Shown: positions 51,740 through 62,205 of the stretch, piece after piece
How positions within the stretch are numbered: the stretch's first letter is position 1
Layout of the letters: each line of letters starts with the position of its first letter
Assembly: GCF_945859705.1 (NCBI RefSeq)
Contig: NC_079136.1
Location: 97,215,120 to 97,279,119, forward strand
Length of the DNA stretch: 64,000 bases
Reading direction: 5' to 3'
DNA from: Episyrphus balteatus
Taxonomy: Eukaryota; Arthropoda; Insecta; Diptera; Syrphidae
Notes under the pieces: generated by a model
What the model was told of the DNA's origin: nothing
The model's database searches: none
The model's input: only the letters and a program-made list of their open reading frames with translations
Position numbers and translations under genes: made by a program

Positions 51740-52380
51740 AATACCTATGTATTTTTGAGTTTCAATACAATTTTTTTTTTAATGCAAATTTTTTTCCAGT
51801 TGCAATTAATATTTTTTTTTTTACTTTCTGTAAATTCTATTTTAATTTCAAAACCTTTTTTGCAATTGCGTAACCGAAGCATTGAAATTAAAAAAAATTT
51901 AATCGTTTCAACCTTTAATAAATCAATTGAAAAATAAAAAAAAATGCATTTGAAATAAAAAAAATATTTATTGCAAATAAAAAAAAAAAGTTGCATTAAA
52001 AAAATATTATTGCAATTGAAAAATATTTGCATTGAAAATAAAATTTTCAATGTAAAAAAATTGTATTGCAAATACTGAATTCTCTGCACTGAAAAAAAAA
52101 AAAAAAAAATTAATGCGAAATGTGAGCATTAAATATTTATTATTTTTTATATTTGTTCAATTCCTTACTATTTTGGCTATTGAAATTATACATTGGTTCA
52201 ATATTATAGTTGAAATAGCTTATGCTTGGCCAAATCTCCAAAATTGCGCACATTTTGCATACAATTTTTTTTTTTTCAATGAAGATAATTTTATGTTTGC
52301 AATAAATTTTTTGGATGAAAAATATTTTTATTTGCAATACATTTTTTTTTAATTTTTAATGGAAAACAAACGCATTAAAT
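51740..52380. repeat. Low-complexity TTGCA/TGCAA repeat field
   Basis: Poly-A or poly-T stretches of 8-12 bases alternate with TTGCAAT, TGCATT or ATTGCAA about every 20-30 bp. The A-rich strand (about 51,930-52,090) faces T-rich counterparts on both sides (51,740-51,860 and 52,255-52,350). It can therefore fold on itself. The overlapping frames on both strands (up to 114 codons) come from this composition and are not called as genes. Confidence 0.6.
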
Positions 52381-52447
52381 AAAATAATTTATTGCAACGC
52401 TGCATGAGAGTAATTATCTGAATAAAAAATACTGTAGGTAATACCAA

Positions 52448-52796
52448 CTTAAGGTTTCACAGAATTTGGTAACATGTTTATCCTAAATCCTAACGATTTT
52501 CGATTAAATGCAGTTCTTGTGAAATTTCCAAAAACCCCTATGTTGAACTAGTTTCTTACATGCATGTTCATAATTGAGTTTTGTTTTTTTTTCTTGCTCT
52601 GAAAAACTCTGCTTTGTTGAATTCAAATTGCAATATCTTCCGTTATACATACATAAGTTCAACTTTGAAAGCTTTTGTATTATTTTGAAAACAGTGCAAA
52701 GTAGAACTTGTTAGAAATTTCACAAGAACTGCATTTAATCGAAAACCGTAAGGTTTTGGAATAAACAAGCAACCGAATTCTGAGAGCCCTTAAGTT
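52448..52796. mobile_element. 0.35-kb foldback MITE
   Basis: The left arm (52,448-52,540) begins CTTAAGGTTTCACAGAATTT and contains CGATTTTCGATTAAATGCAG followed by TTCTTGTGAAATTTC. The right arm (about 52,708-52,796) is its inverted counterpart, ending CAGAATTCGG-type and CTTAAG in reverse. Over 80 bp pair with few mismatches. It is non-coding. Confidence 0.8.
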
Positions 52797-53029
52797 TCTT
52801 TCAGTATATTTCGTTTGGAATTTTAGGACACCTGTATAAGAAATTAAATGAAATTCTTCGTTTTGAGATTGAAACTATTGAAAGAGACTTTTTTGTAATT
52901 TCACTCAATAACCCATACTAACTGAAAAAAAATCTAACCTTACCCTTGTTTTGCTATGTCTTTAGCTCCTGCATTTTCCATTAGCTGACATGTAGCATAG
53001 TGAACTCAATCAACCGATGTGTTGCAGCG

Positions 53030-53874
53030 CACAGTGGGTACCCTCCCATACAAAGTGCGGTCAAAAATATAATGACCAATTTTTTTTTAATGAAACGCCT
53101 GTATTATCATTTTATATGATTTATTATTGCAAAAAAATGCATCAAGTCAGTTTTTAAAATTTTTCTTTATTTTGAAGAAAAATAAAAAAAGGTAAAAAAA
53201 AATTTGTTTTTTAAATTAAAAAAAAATTGTTAATGCTGAAAATGGAACCTGACTGTCAGTAGAGCGCCTTACCCCTACCCTCTAGTTTAGTCTTTTATAA
53301 AAATAATAGTGCCAAAAAGGAATTTTTTTAGTTTTACGTTGTAATTTTTTTTTGTAACGTCATTTAAACTTGTATTACTCGAAAAGGGGAAAAAAACGGC
53401 GCTATTATTTCAAAAGGTAGGACAGTATTCTTCATTTGAGAACTAAAATTGTAGAGGGCACTCGAAGGCAAACCAACTAAATTTCCAATTTAATGAAAAC
53501 TAAGCTAAATACAAATGATTAAAATTGCTTCGCCCCATTACAATTAGCCTTAGTGTTATTTAACAATATAATTGATGTTTTTAGGAAGTATTAACCTTCT
53601 CATTTAATATCCATAACAATTTAATACTGCTCACAATTTTTTAACACCCGCTATCACTATCGCAAGTTCACACCTTATAACTGCAGCGGTAAGAAAACTG
53701 TACCTTTTTTTATATACCGACTTTGAATGGCTATTAAGAAATGAAAAAGGGGTAACCACCAAACTTTTTTTGGTTTTGGTTCGATGGGAGATTGTAGAAC
53801 GTTGTTTAATCATTGGATTTAAAAAAACTGACATTTACTTTTTTTATTTTTGACCTATGGCGGTACCCACTGTG
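53030..53874. mobile_element. Transib-like non-autonomous element with RSS-like ends
   Basis: The 845-bp element begins CACAGTGGGTACC and ends with its inverse GGTACCCACTGTG. It is bounded on both sides by CAGCG (53,025-53,029 and 53,875-53,879), an exact 5-bp duplication flush with the ends. CACAGTG ends and 5-bp GC-rich target duplications are hallmarks of Transib transposons, the relatives of RAG1. A nonamer-like GTCAAAAAT follows the left heptamer after 23 bp and the right heptamer after 13 bp. The interior has no transposase; a 67-codon minus frame (53,631-53,834) is unrecognised. It would depend on a Transib transposase encoded elsewhere. Confidence 0.82.
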
Positions 53875-54117
53875 CAGCGCCAGCGTTTGGAAATGTGCTT
53901 TCCATCTAAAATTTAAGTATTTGATTTTTCGTTTTGTCTCCTTTACAAGCATGAATTGTATGTTGCCCTAGGTTTGAATATTCGTCATCCGTTTTTGGAA
54001 ATGTCAGCAGTCCTTGAGGTAAACATAAAACAGAGAACATTATCTGGTTGAATGTATCCACTTTTAGCAAGTAAAGAGCATTTAATTTAAAATAATAAAA
54101 TGCATGGTATATAAATT

Positions 54118-54948
54118 GGGATCGGGTCAAAATTCTGGCTTCAAAATTCTGCTTTTCAAAATTCTGCTTTTTCAGCGAAAATTCTGTTTTTCAAAATTCT
54201 GCTTTTTTTCTATTCTGTTTTTCAAAATTCTGCTTTTTAAAATTCTGCTTTTCAAAATTCTGCCAGCATTATATTTGAACAAAAAAATTCTGCTAATTCT
54301 GTTTTTTTTGTATGGCATATGCGCTGGCTAAAGAAAAATACACCTCATTAATGTAATTAAACATTGGTACTTTCCTAAATTTTTTTATTTAAGTGTCGCA
54401 AATATTTTTTGAAATGCATATACTGACTTTCTTTGAAATAAAATATGTATACTAATTGGAACAGATGTTGTATATTCCTTTTCTTATTCAAATTTTTGAA
54501 TATTCATCTTTATTTGATAAATTAATAAATTTTTAGTTATTTTCGGAAATGTTTAATATTAAAAACCTTTTCTTAATATTTTCAAATGTATTCATTTATA
54601 AAACAAAAATTAATTCTCATTTAAAAAATGACAAATTATGTAGGTAAGTAATCAAATAAGCAGATAATTTTTTCAAAAAGATGATTTTACAGAATTCTGC
54701 AAAAAATTAAAAAAGGGTTTGGAAAATGTTAAAAAGCGCGCGCTTTTTAACATTTTCCAAACCCTTTTTTAATTTTTTGCAGAATTTTGAAAAGCAGAAT
54801 TATGAAAAGCAGAATTTTGAAAAACAGAATTTTGAAAAACAGAATTTTAAAAAGCAGAATTTTGAAAGCAGAATTTTGTAAAGCAGAATTTTGAAAGCAG
54901 AATTTTGACAAAAGAATTTTGACCCCGGCAGAATTTTGACCCCAACCC
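54118..54948. mobile_element. Foldback-like element made of inverted short tandem repeats
   Basis: The ends are GGGATCGGGTCAAAATTCTG (54,118) and the inverse of GGGTTGGGGTCAAAATTCTG (ends 54,948). They lie between identical 9-bp flanks ATATAAATT (54,109-54,117 and 54,949-54,957). The left arm (about 54,124-54,300) is a tandem series of 15-17 bp AAAATTCTGCTTTTC units; the right arm (54,778-54,945) carries the same units inverted. The middle holds a perfect palindrome (54,693-54,786). Long inverted arms of short tandem repeats plus a 9-bp duplication match the Drosophila Foldback type. The 75- and 81-codon frames (KILLFKILLFKIL repeats) only translate the tandem units. Confidence 0.75.
54693..54786. 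repeat. Perfect 94-bp palindrome
   Basis: 47 bp are followed without spacer by their exact reverse complement, centred between 54,739 and 54,740 in GCGCGCGC. The arm contains AAAAAAGGGTTTGGAAAATG followed by TTAAAAAGCGC. Such a structure can extrude a cruciform. Confidence 0.95.
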
Positions 54949-54957
54949 ATATAAATT

Positions 54958-56547
54958 ATATAAGGGCATTTCCATTGTAACGGGTGTGACACAGTTACTT
55001 CATATTTTGATTCTGGTGTGTGTACTATTCACTAAATATGGATTTTAATAACTTCAACACATAATGTATTTCGTTGTTAATAAAGATAAGATGTTCCGCT
55101 TCGGTGACTTTTAGAAGCCATATTGTAGATTTTTGAATGAAAAGTCGTGGATATTGTATTCAATATGAAAGAAAGATTTTATAACGTTTCCAGTAAAAAG
55201 GAAATTTATAAAATACTATGTTTTTATAACATTTAACGGGTGTGACATATTTTTGTAGCGGCTGTGACATTAAATGTAAAAAATAAAAATATATTTTTAT
55301 TATATGCAAACATTAAAGAATAAATCAATAACTTCAAATTTCAAATATTTAAGCAGAATTTATACAATTACTAATTAATTAGGGTCAAAATCTGAGTACC
55401 TAATACCTGCACATATTGATTCGAGGTTTTTAAAGAGCAAATTATTTCAATTATACAGCAATACAGTTTAATATAAGGTTTTTTAAGTAATGCTTGCTCT
55501 AAAAACTTTTTGAGAGTTTATTTTTCCCAACTTTTACTCAAAAACACCAATTTTTTTTTTTAATTTTAGTTTGAAGTACCTATATAAAAAAAATAATATA
55601 AAAACAAAAAGTATAAGTATTTAAATACCATCATGAAATTTCTTATACGTTAAATTTCATTTTTGCTAGTAAGTGGTCAACTTGCGTGGAATTACCAATT
55701 AATAAAATTAATATATTTTTAAAAGAAATTCCCAAGAAATCATAAATCAAATATTTTAAACAATTAAAATAAATGAACAGTATAATTATTGAAATAAATC
55801 ACGGATTATAACAAATGGGCAAATCATTTATTTTCACATAAAAAGTTTATGCTAGATGAAAATTGAAGAGTTATTAATTTCTGGCAAATATCCAAAAACA
55901 CTGAACTTAATTAGGTGAATGAAAAGAAATATCAGTATTGTTTAAATGCAGGTATATCTTTTTACTTGAACAAAAAATTGCATCTATTAATTAAAATTTT
56001 TTTTTCAAATGTTATTAATTAATTGCTACTCTTCAGTGTGCGTGCAATCAACGAAAGTCATTAATACTTTAATCTTAAGAAAAACCAAAATGTCTAAATT
56101 CTTACAGCAAAGCTGTCATGTTTTGTTTAGGTATAAAAATGCGTGACCAGTTTTGTATCTTAATTTTAATATGATTAAAAAATTTCTATCAAAAATAAAA
56201 GAACCTTTTATAGAGATGTAATTTTCTCAATAATCAAATCACTCTATAAATATCTTGAAATCAACAATCAGTTTTCTCTTTTTAATTAGTTAATTAATTA
56301 AAATGAATTAAAATTTAATATTTTAAGAAAATGCATTCAATTTGAATTGTATTTAGTTTTATCAAACAAAAAATAAAATGTTAAAAATAAAACCAAAAAG
56401 TGGTATTTGGCAACAATTTACATCCTTGATATCAATAATTCAGTCAATAGCTCCAAAATGTATAAAACTAAATAAAATTAATTTAATCCATTCATTTATT
56501 TAATTTATTTTTTCTGATGATTTCTTTTTTATCTTCCTCTTTTTTAG
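54958..56547. other. AT-rich DNA upstream of the receptor exon; probably 5'-UTR intron
   Basis: Two CGGGTGTGACA motifs occur (54,979 and 55,238) with a related GCGGCTGTGACAT following the second. Otherwise the stretch is very AT-rich. The last 30 bases are a pyrimidine tract ending in TTTTTTAG (AG at 56,546-56,547), a good splice acceptor. The 3' part of this region is therefore read as the end of an intron. Confidence 0.5.
56530..56547 (+). other. Predicted 3' splice acceptor
   Basis: A pyrimidine-rich run (ATCTTCCTCTTTTTTAG) precedes position 56,548. An exon starting here would contain 111 bp of 5' UTR before the ATG at 56,659. The frame has a stop at 56,584-56,586, so translation cannot start much further upstream. 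Confidence 0.6.
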
Positions 56548-56658
56548 CTTTTAATTGGTACTTTCGAGATCCGTAAAAAGTACTGAATCCCAAGTACCTA
56601 CTGGACATACATAATTAATAACTCATCAAGGAATCACTTCGCAAAGCTTGATAATGAA

Positions 56659-57787
56659 ATGGGTGCGTACGGATATGATGGTCGAGGACCAACATCACAA
56701 CTCTCCATACCGTCGACTGCAACATCCTTCGATACCACCAAATTCACATCATATTCAAAACCAATTCTGTCAGCATCAACAACAACAACAACAACAACAA
56801 CAACAAGGACAACAAAAACAGAAAACACCGAGCATACAGAATCAACAACGACCCACATCTTTGATGACGTCGTCTACTTATGCAGAGTGGCGAACGAAAC
56901 ATGGTCCTCATATTGGGGTCCGGATATTTTGTGTACCTCTCCAAAATCCGAAGCATTATCTTCATCACCACCACCGACTGATACATACAAATGCCTACTC
57001 GAATCCTTCCATAGCTCATCACAGAGCGCCCACTTTGTCTGTCAGCCCTTGGCACTGGCATCCGATACGATGGAAAATACACTGAGTTTATATGCCCACG
57101 ATTGTATCCTCAATACCACACTCCTAGTTCGTAATGTCATAAATCCAGTATCTGAATTTAATTTAGTCGTTTCAAAGTTACCTGATCTCGTTACCAATCA
57201 GCTGCCATTACTGCCAACACTCGGGGCGGTAATGGTGGCCACTAATAGTAGTGTCAATTGTGATCTAGTACAAAGTCGAACGTTTGTGTGCTCTCAGTCG
57301 AGTGCGGATGGTGGTGTTATGGGATCGATATTTGAGAATATATCTGAGAACTTATCGGTCAATCCCAGTATGGCATCATCGTCCTCCTCACTGATGTTGA
57401 GCAGACATCTCGAGTGCATATTAAGTATAATTCCAAGTGCAGAATATAGTTGGTGGTCGAGTCCATTTGCAATGCTTAATCAGTCAATAGCCGGAAGTGG
57501 AACATTGGCATATAATGGAAGCAGTAGTAGTAATTTCAGCGATATGTGGTCAACGGATAATATTGGATTACATGCAGCTGGAGAAGGACATGGTTACGAT
57601 TGGATATTTCTTTTTGTAATTGCTTTCATTTTTGCTGGAGGTTTGGGTAACATTTTGGTTTGTTTGGCTGTGGCATTGGATCGTAAACTACAGAATGTTA
57701 CCAATTATTTTCTGTTTTCATTGGCAATAGCTGATTTGTTGGTCAGTTTGTTTGTAATGCCGCTGGGTGCTATTCCTGCGTTTTTGG
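56659..57787 (+). CDS. 5-HT2A: 5-HT2A-type serotonin receptor, first coding exon (partial gene)
   Basis: This plasma-membrane, Gq-coupled type of amine receptor binds serotonin. The exon encodes 376 residues plus one base of a split Gly codon and ends at GTAAGT (57,788). Residues 1-312 are a long extracellular N-terminus: a Thr run at 41-49 (from a CAA/ACA repeat), Ser/Thr-rich stretches, several Cys and eight N-glycosylation sequons (first N79-E-T). TM1 spans about 315-338 with the class A GN motif (N331). Loop 1 reads DRKLQNVTNY. TM2 spans about 350-372 with SLAIADLL (D359, the conserved sodium-site Asp) and ends VMPLGAIPAFL. The TM1-TM2 sequence is that of insect 5-HT2A. The ATG at 56,659 is the first in frame after the stop at 56,584. 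An out-of-frame ATG lies 5 bp earlier (56,654). TM3-TM7 must lie on later exons outside the window. Confidence 0.9.
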
Positions 57788-60237
57788 GTAAGTACATTAT
57801 AGTTTATATGAATGAAAATTCAAAAATTTATGAAAATTTTGATCAGGATTTGTTATGTGTTTTTTTTAATGGTGTATCATTAGCGACCAATGATACACCA
57901 TTAAAAAGTTATTTCTAAAAATGGTATGATTTTTTTTTCGATTAATTTTTTTTATATTTTACTTATCGTTGTTTTATTTCATCAACTATAGAACAGAGAA
58001 ACCGTTTAATGTATAAATCTGTTAATTTGCAATTTTTTTGAAGCTTAACCAAACATACAAAATTTAGCCTCACTTTAATCGTATGGTCAATAGTCTGCTG
58101 GTTTTACCAAACATAACTATGAAAACGACTATTTTGATGCGTTATTTTATTTGGGCTATAAGTTGAGTTTTTCATGCTAATGGTTCAATAAAAGTCCTGT
58201 ATTGTCGGACACGAGTGTGGAACGTAAAATTGACAAAATTTATTATTTATCGAATTTATTAGTCTTTGTTGAATTTAGCTTTTTAGGGCTTATTTCTGGC
58301 AAAAATTGTCTATTGCGGCCTTAAAGTTAAATAACACTGGCTTACATGCAAAATGTGCACTCAAAACCACTATTTTTTTCTAACGTACATCGGGGACTCG
58401 GAATACTTAGTCTTGATTAATAAATGACCTATCTGAACAAAATAACCTGAAAGATGAACAAATGAACAGGAAACTCTAGAATAATTATTTTTCTTTGTCA
58501 CTTCAGATATTTAAATGCAATGTATCAAAATATTTTTAAATAATCGATTTTTTGAAGGAAATTTTTGACAAAAAAAATTTATTACTGAAAGATAAATTCA
58601 AAATCTTTCAAATCCTCGTACACTTATTGAAACAGATAACCAGATACTTTTCTGCAAAATCTATGGAAAAGTTATAAAGAAAATGCTTTATCTCTAAACA
58701 TGATGGTAAAAAAAAAAAATTCATATCTCGAAAACGTATGCATAAACATTTTTAAAATAAGATTTATGTTTTTAAATATACGAAAAGTATATCGGCACTT
58801 GGTGTGCAAAATTTTTTGAATTTTTTTTAGGTTTATGCTTGTTTTAATAAACACCAAAAAACATGCATGTCCTCACTTAACCCCTGGGGTTCTGGAAAAC
58901 TGGTATATGTCTTTTTGAAATCGGTGTTTATTGTAGGTAGACAAGAACCTCATCAAATATTTTAACTTTAAGGCCTTAAAACATATTAAAAAAAATGACC
59001 TCATAAGTCAACATATACCTTACCTATTTCAAATGAGAAAAAAACTGTAACCTTCGTGGGGCGCCATCTAGAGTCAAAATAAAAATCTGCAAAAATTAGG
59101 GTATTTTTTTTAATATTTTGAAATAGTTAGAAACTTGATCCTCCAAAAACCCTTAAACAACGAACGCCCTAATTCACATTCATAAATTTCAGAGGAAAAA
59201 TTAGAATATTATAAAAAAATTTCTTTTCGATTTGAAATAGAGCTTTTTCGGCTCAAGCATTATATCAATAGAAAATACTCGACTTAAGCAAACGTTCTTA
59301 ATTTGAACACAAAAGTTCTTCTTTTTATCTAATCTGCTTTGATTTTTAATAAAAGTTCTATTGAACATAATGTTATTTCATCAGCTTTAAATACTTCCAA
59401 GCGATTGACAATTTTATCAAATATAAATCCTTTTCAATTCTTTTATTAAAAGTACAAGCTACAATAATGATTATGTTATCCTATTGAAAAGGGTTTAAAA
59501 TAAAATACAATAAAATAAAAAAAAAAAAAAAAATGTGATCAATATTCTTTCATTCGGTATATCATCATCATTATTGACTTTGTCGACTTTCTTTTTCTGT
59601 CATCAAAAAACTCCATGTGGAAATTCAAAATGATGAAGCAAATCCTTTCCGATTCACATTATAATAATCTCATAGCTTAACGTCAGAACGCACAGAAGAA
59701 GATATATATTTCTTGTGTTCATGGGTGAAAGGGTTTAGCTGGATTTTTCTCCATGTCAATAGGTATTACTTACTTGTCGAAGAAATAAATTACTGTTATA
59801 AATCCTCAAGAGAACTGAGAGAGATGATTTGATGTAAGTGAATCGAAATTGAATCTTTCTTTTTTTTTGGATTTTTTTTTATATATAGCAAAAGTAATGC
59901 AAATTTATAGAAAACATAAGAAAACATTTTGAATGTATTGTATTGGATGGTTTGTTAGAAGAAAGGTTTTGTTGGAATGGTGTTGTCAGACATCGGCTCA
60001 AAATTTAACATTTTTGTAGACTTGATATATGGGCATGAAAAATGTAGGTAATATGAATTTATTGGATTTTTGGGCGTTTGAATGATCTTAGGTCTTATTC
60101 CTATGAGATTTGTTTTCAAACAAAATTATTCTAAATTATTCTGAGACTGCTTAAGTGAGTAATTACAGTACAATGTTTAGAGACTAAATAATGTGATTCG
60201 TGACAGAAGTTATTAGTAGAGTAACTAAAGCAAATTA
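57788..60237 (+). other. Receptor intron, proximal part
   Basis: It starts with the consensus donor GTAAGTA. A 19-bp perfect hairpin with a 7-nt loop lies at 57,863-57,907. Diffuse repeat segments shared with 36.25 kb and 40.65 kb occur at about 58,370-58,830. The 42 codons that continue the exon frame past the donor (to 57,918) are intron read-through, not protein. No other exon is recognised. Confidence 0.6.
57863..57907 (+). repeat. 19-bp hairpin just inside the receptor intron
   Basis: TTTTTAATGGTGTATCATT pairs perfectly with AATGATACACCATTAAAAA around the loop AGCGACC. It lies 75 bp after the donor site. Confidence 0.85.
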
Positions 60238-61701
60238 TTAGGGAACCCGGCCGAACAGCTCTGATTTTGACGATTTTTTTTTTTTCAAACGTAGGTAATT
60301 AAAAATACTTTAAAGTCTGTAGATTAAAAATTGCCGGTGTTGCCGTATTGTTTTTTAAAATTAAAATGAAATTTTTTTTTAACAAAACCATTTTTTTTTT
60401 GCTTAAATTTCATAAAACAAATGATAGCAAAAGATTCTCTAGGTAATTTAAGGAAAATATATAAAAGGCAGTAAGGGACAATCTTCCATCGTTTAAGCGA
60501 TAAATGCAATTTTCTAACATTCTGATCTCAAACACAAAAAAAAATATTTTGAAAACAACGGCAACACCTACAATATTTTAAAATACATTTTTAAAAAGCC
60601 AGAAGCTCATTCTTATCTCTTAAATTTAAATCCACTAAATTTAATCAAGACTTTTTGAAAAAATGGTCCTCAAACTCAGAATTAAAAAAAAAAATGTTAT
60701 TAGAAAAATTTAAAATGACTTTTTTCCAAACTTTTTCTAATAAAATATGAATTTATTTAAAACAAATTTTTGGCCATAAATATTATCAGTTGAATTTCGA
60801 AGCAAAAAAGGTAAAATATATCACACTTTTGAAAAAAAATGAAAAATTACTTCAATTTCAATGGTTTTTTTTTTATTAAAACTGAATTTTTGCATTGAAA
60901 TAATTAATTTTCTCAAAGACTGTGGTAAATAGGAACTTTAAATTTTTGCTATTTAACTTTCAACAGTAAGGGTTATTAAATGAATAAAAAATAATTTTAT
61001 GTTTAGATGTTGAACTTTAAAAAAAAAAATAAGTTACATTTTTTTTCAAAACTTTTATTAAAAACAGTTTTTCGAAAATGAAATACTTTTTAATTTTTTT
61101 CATAAACCGTAATACATATTGACATTTCCTTTTATATTTTGAAATCATAATAAATGCGGCCAAAAAAATTTGAAAATAAATGCATTTTATATAACGACCA
61201 AGTTTAAAAAACGACATGTTAAAATTTTTTCAATAATTTTTTTTTTCAAAAATCTGAGTTCAATTACCATTCTTTCAAAAGCCGTTCATTCAATTAACTT
61301 AATTTTAATTTTACATATATGACTAAGCTTCTAGCTTTTAAAAAATGTATATTTGAATATTCTAGGTGTTGCCGTTGTGTTCAAATATTTTTTTTTGTGT
61401 TTGAAGTGAATTAATAAGAAAATTGCATCTATCGCTTGAACTATGGAAGATTGTCCCTCACTCCCATATATTTTTTTTCCTTGAATTTCCTAGACAATCT
61501 TTTGGCATCAATTAATTTATGAAATTTAAAAAAAATTTTTGAAAAAAATTTGTTTTTGTTCACAAAAATCTTCAATTAAATTTAAAAAATCAAAACGGCA
61601 ACACCGGCAATTTTTAATCTATAGACTTTAAAGTATTTTTAATTACCGACGTTTGAAAAAAAGATCATCAAAATCTAAGCTGTTCGGCCGGGTTCCCTAA
61701 T
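60238..61701. mobile_element. Long-TIR DNA element, copy B, in the receptor intron
   Basis: The left end TTAGGGAACCCGGCCGAACA and the right end TGTTCGGCCGGGTTCCCTAA are inverted. Pairing continues for several hundred bases: AGGTAATTAAAAATACTTTA, GCCGGTGTTGCCGT, GGGACAATCTTCCAT and CGGCAACACCTA each find their inverse in the right half. This makes it foldback-like, with a centre near 60,970. Copy A is at 16.3-19.7 kb. There is no transposase; the 60-66 codon frames are AT-rich noise. Confidence 0.8.
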
Positions 61702-61866
61702 ATTGCCAATTTTTGATCTTTAGTTACTCCACTATATAAATATCCGTTGAAATGAGTAATTGTTTGTTGTTGTTTACAGTGAATTATTTTCACTAATCTG
61801 CGTACAGAGCAGAGGCGTTCGTTAAGCTCCTGGGGCCCCGGGCCAAAATAGATTTTTTTCTCTTTG

Positions 61867-62205
61867 TCAAATAAGACATCAAAAGGAAGGTCTTTTTAAG
61901 CTCTCTTCATAGATGAAAACTTAAAGTTTATTGGAGGTCTGGTTGCTGAAATATGTGCAATCGAAATATTTTTTTCTTACATTGGGAAGCAGATACAAAA
62001 TCTATTTTTTTTAGGATTTTCGAGAAATAACCAAGGTTAACCCCTTGCTTAGAAATAAGGCATCTTCATAAAAGTCCTCCGAATCTCTCGGGTGGTACAT
62101 CAAAAGAAGGCCCTTTTTTAACTCTATTCATAGCTGCAAACCAAAAGTTTCTGGCAAGTCTCTGGTTGCTGAATTATTTGCAATCAAAATAACTTTTTTT
62201 TTGCA
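61867..62205 (+). repeat. Direct repeat of about 105 bp, 225 bp apart
   Basis: 61,867-61,975 and 62,096-62,205 share ACATCAAAAGRAGG, CTTTTTTAASTCTMTTCATA, AAAGTTT, GGTTGCTGAAWTATKTGCAA and TCRAAATA in the same order and spacing. They may be two units of an old tandem duplication or part of an unidentified element. Confidence 0.65.

Noticed and set aside
51689..52352. Frames of 79-114 codons on both strands
   Set aside because: Composition is almost only F, I, N, K and L from A/T tracts in a low-complexity field, and both strands are open at once.
54104..54992. 75- and 81-codon frames with KILLFKILLFKIL-type repeats
   Set aside because: They translate the 15-17 bp tandem units of the Foldback-like element and have no independent support.
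57788..57918. Receptor frame continuing 42 codons beyond TM2
   Set aside because: The continuation follows a consensus GTAAGT donor, is non-receptor-like, and runs through an intronic hairpin. TM2 ends exactly at the donor, as expected of an exon boundary.
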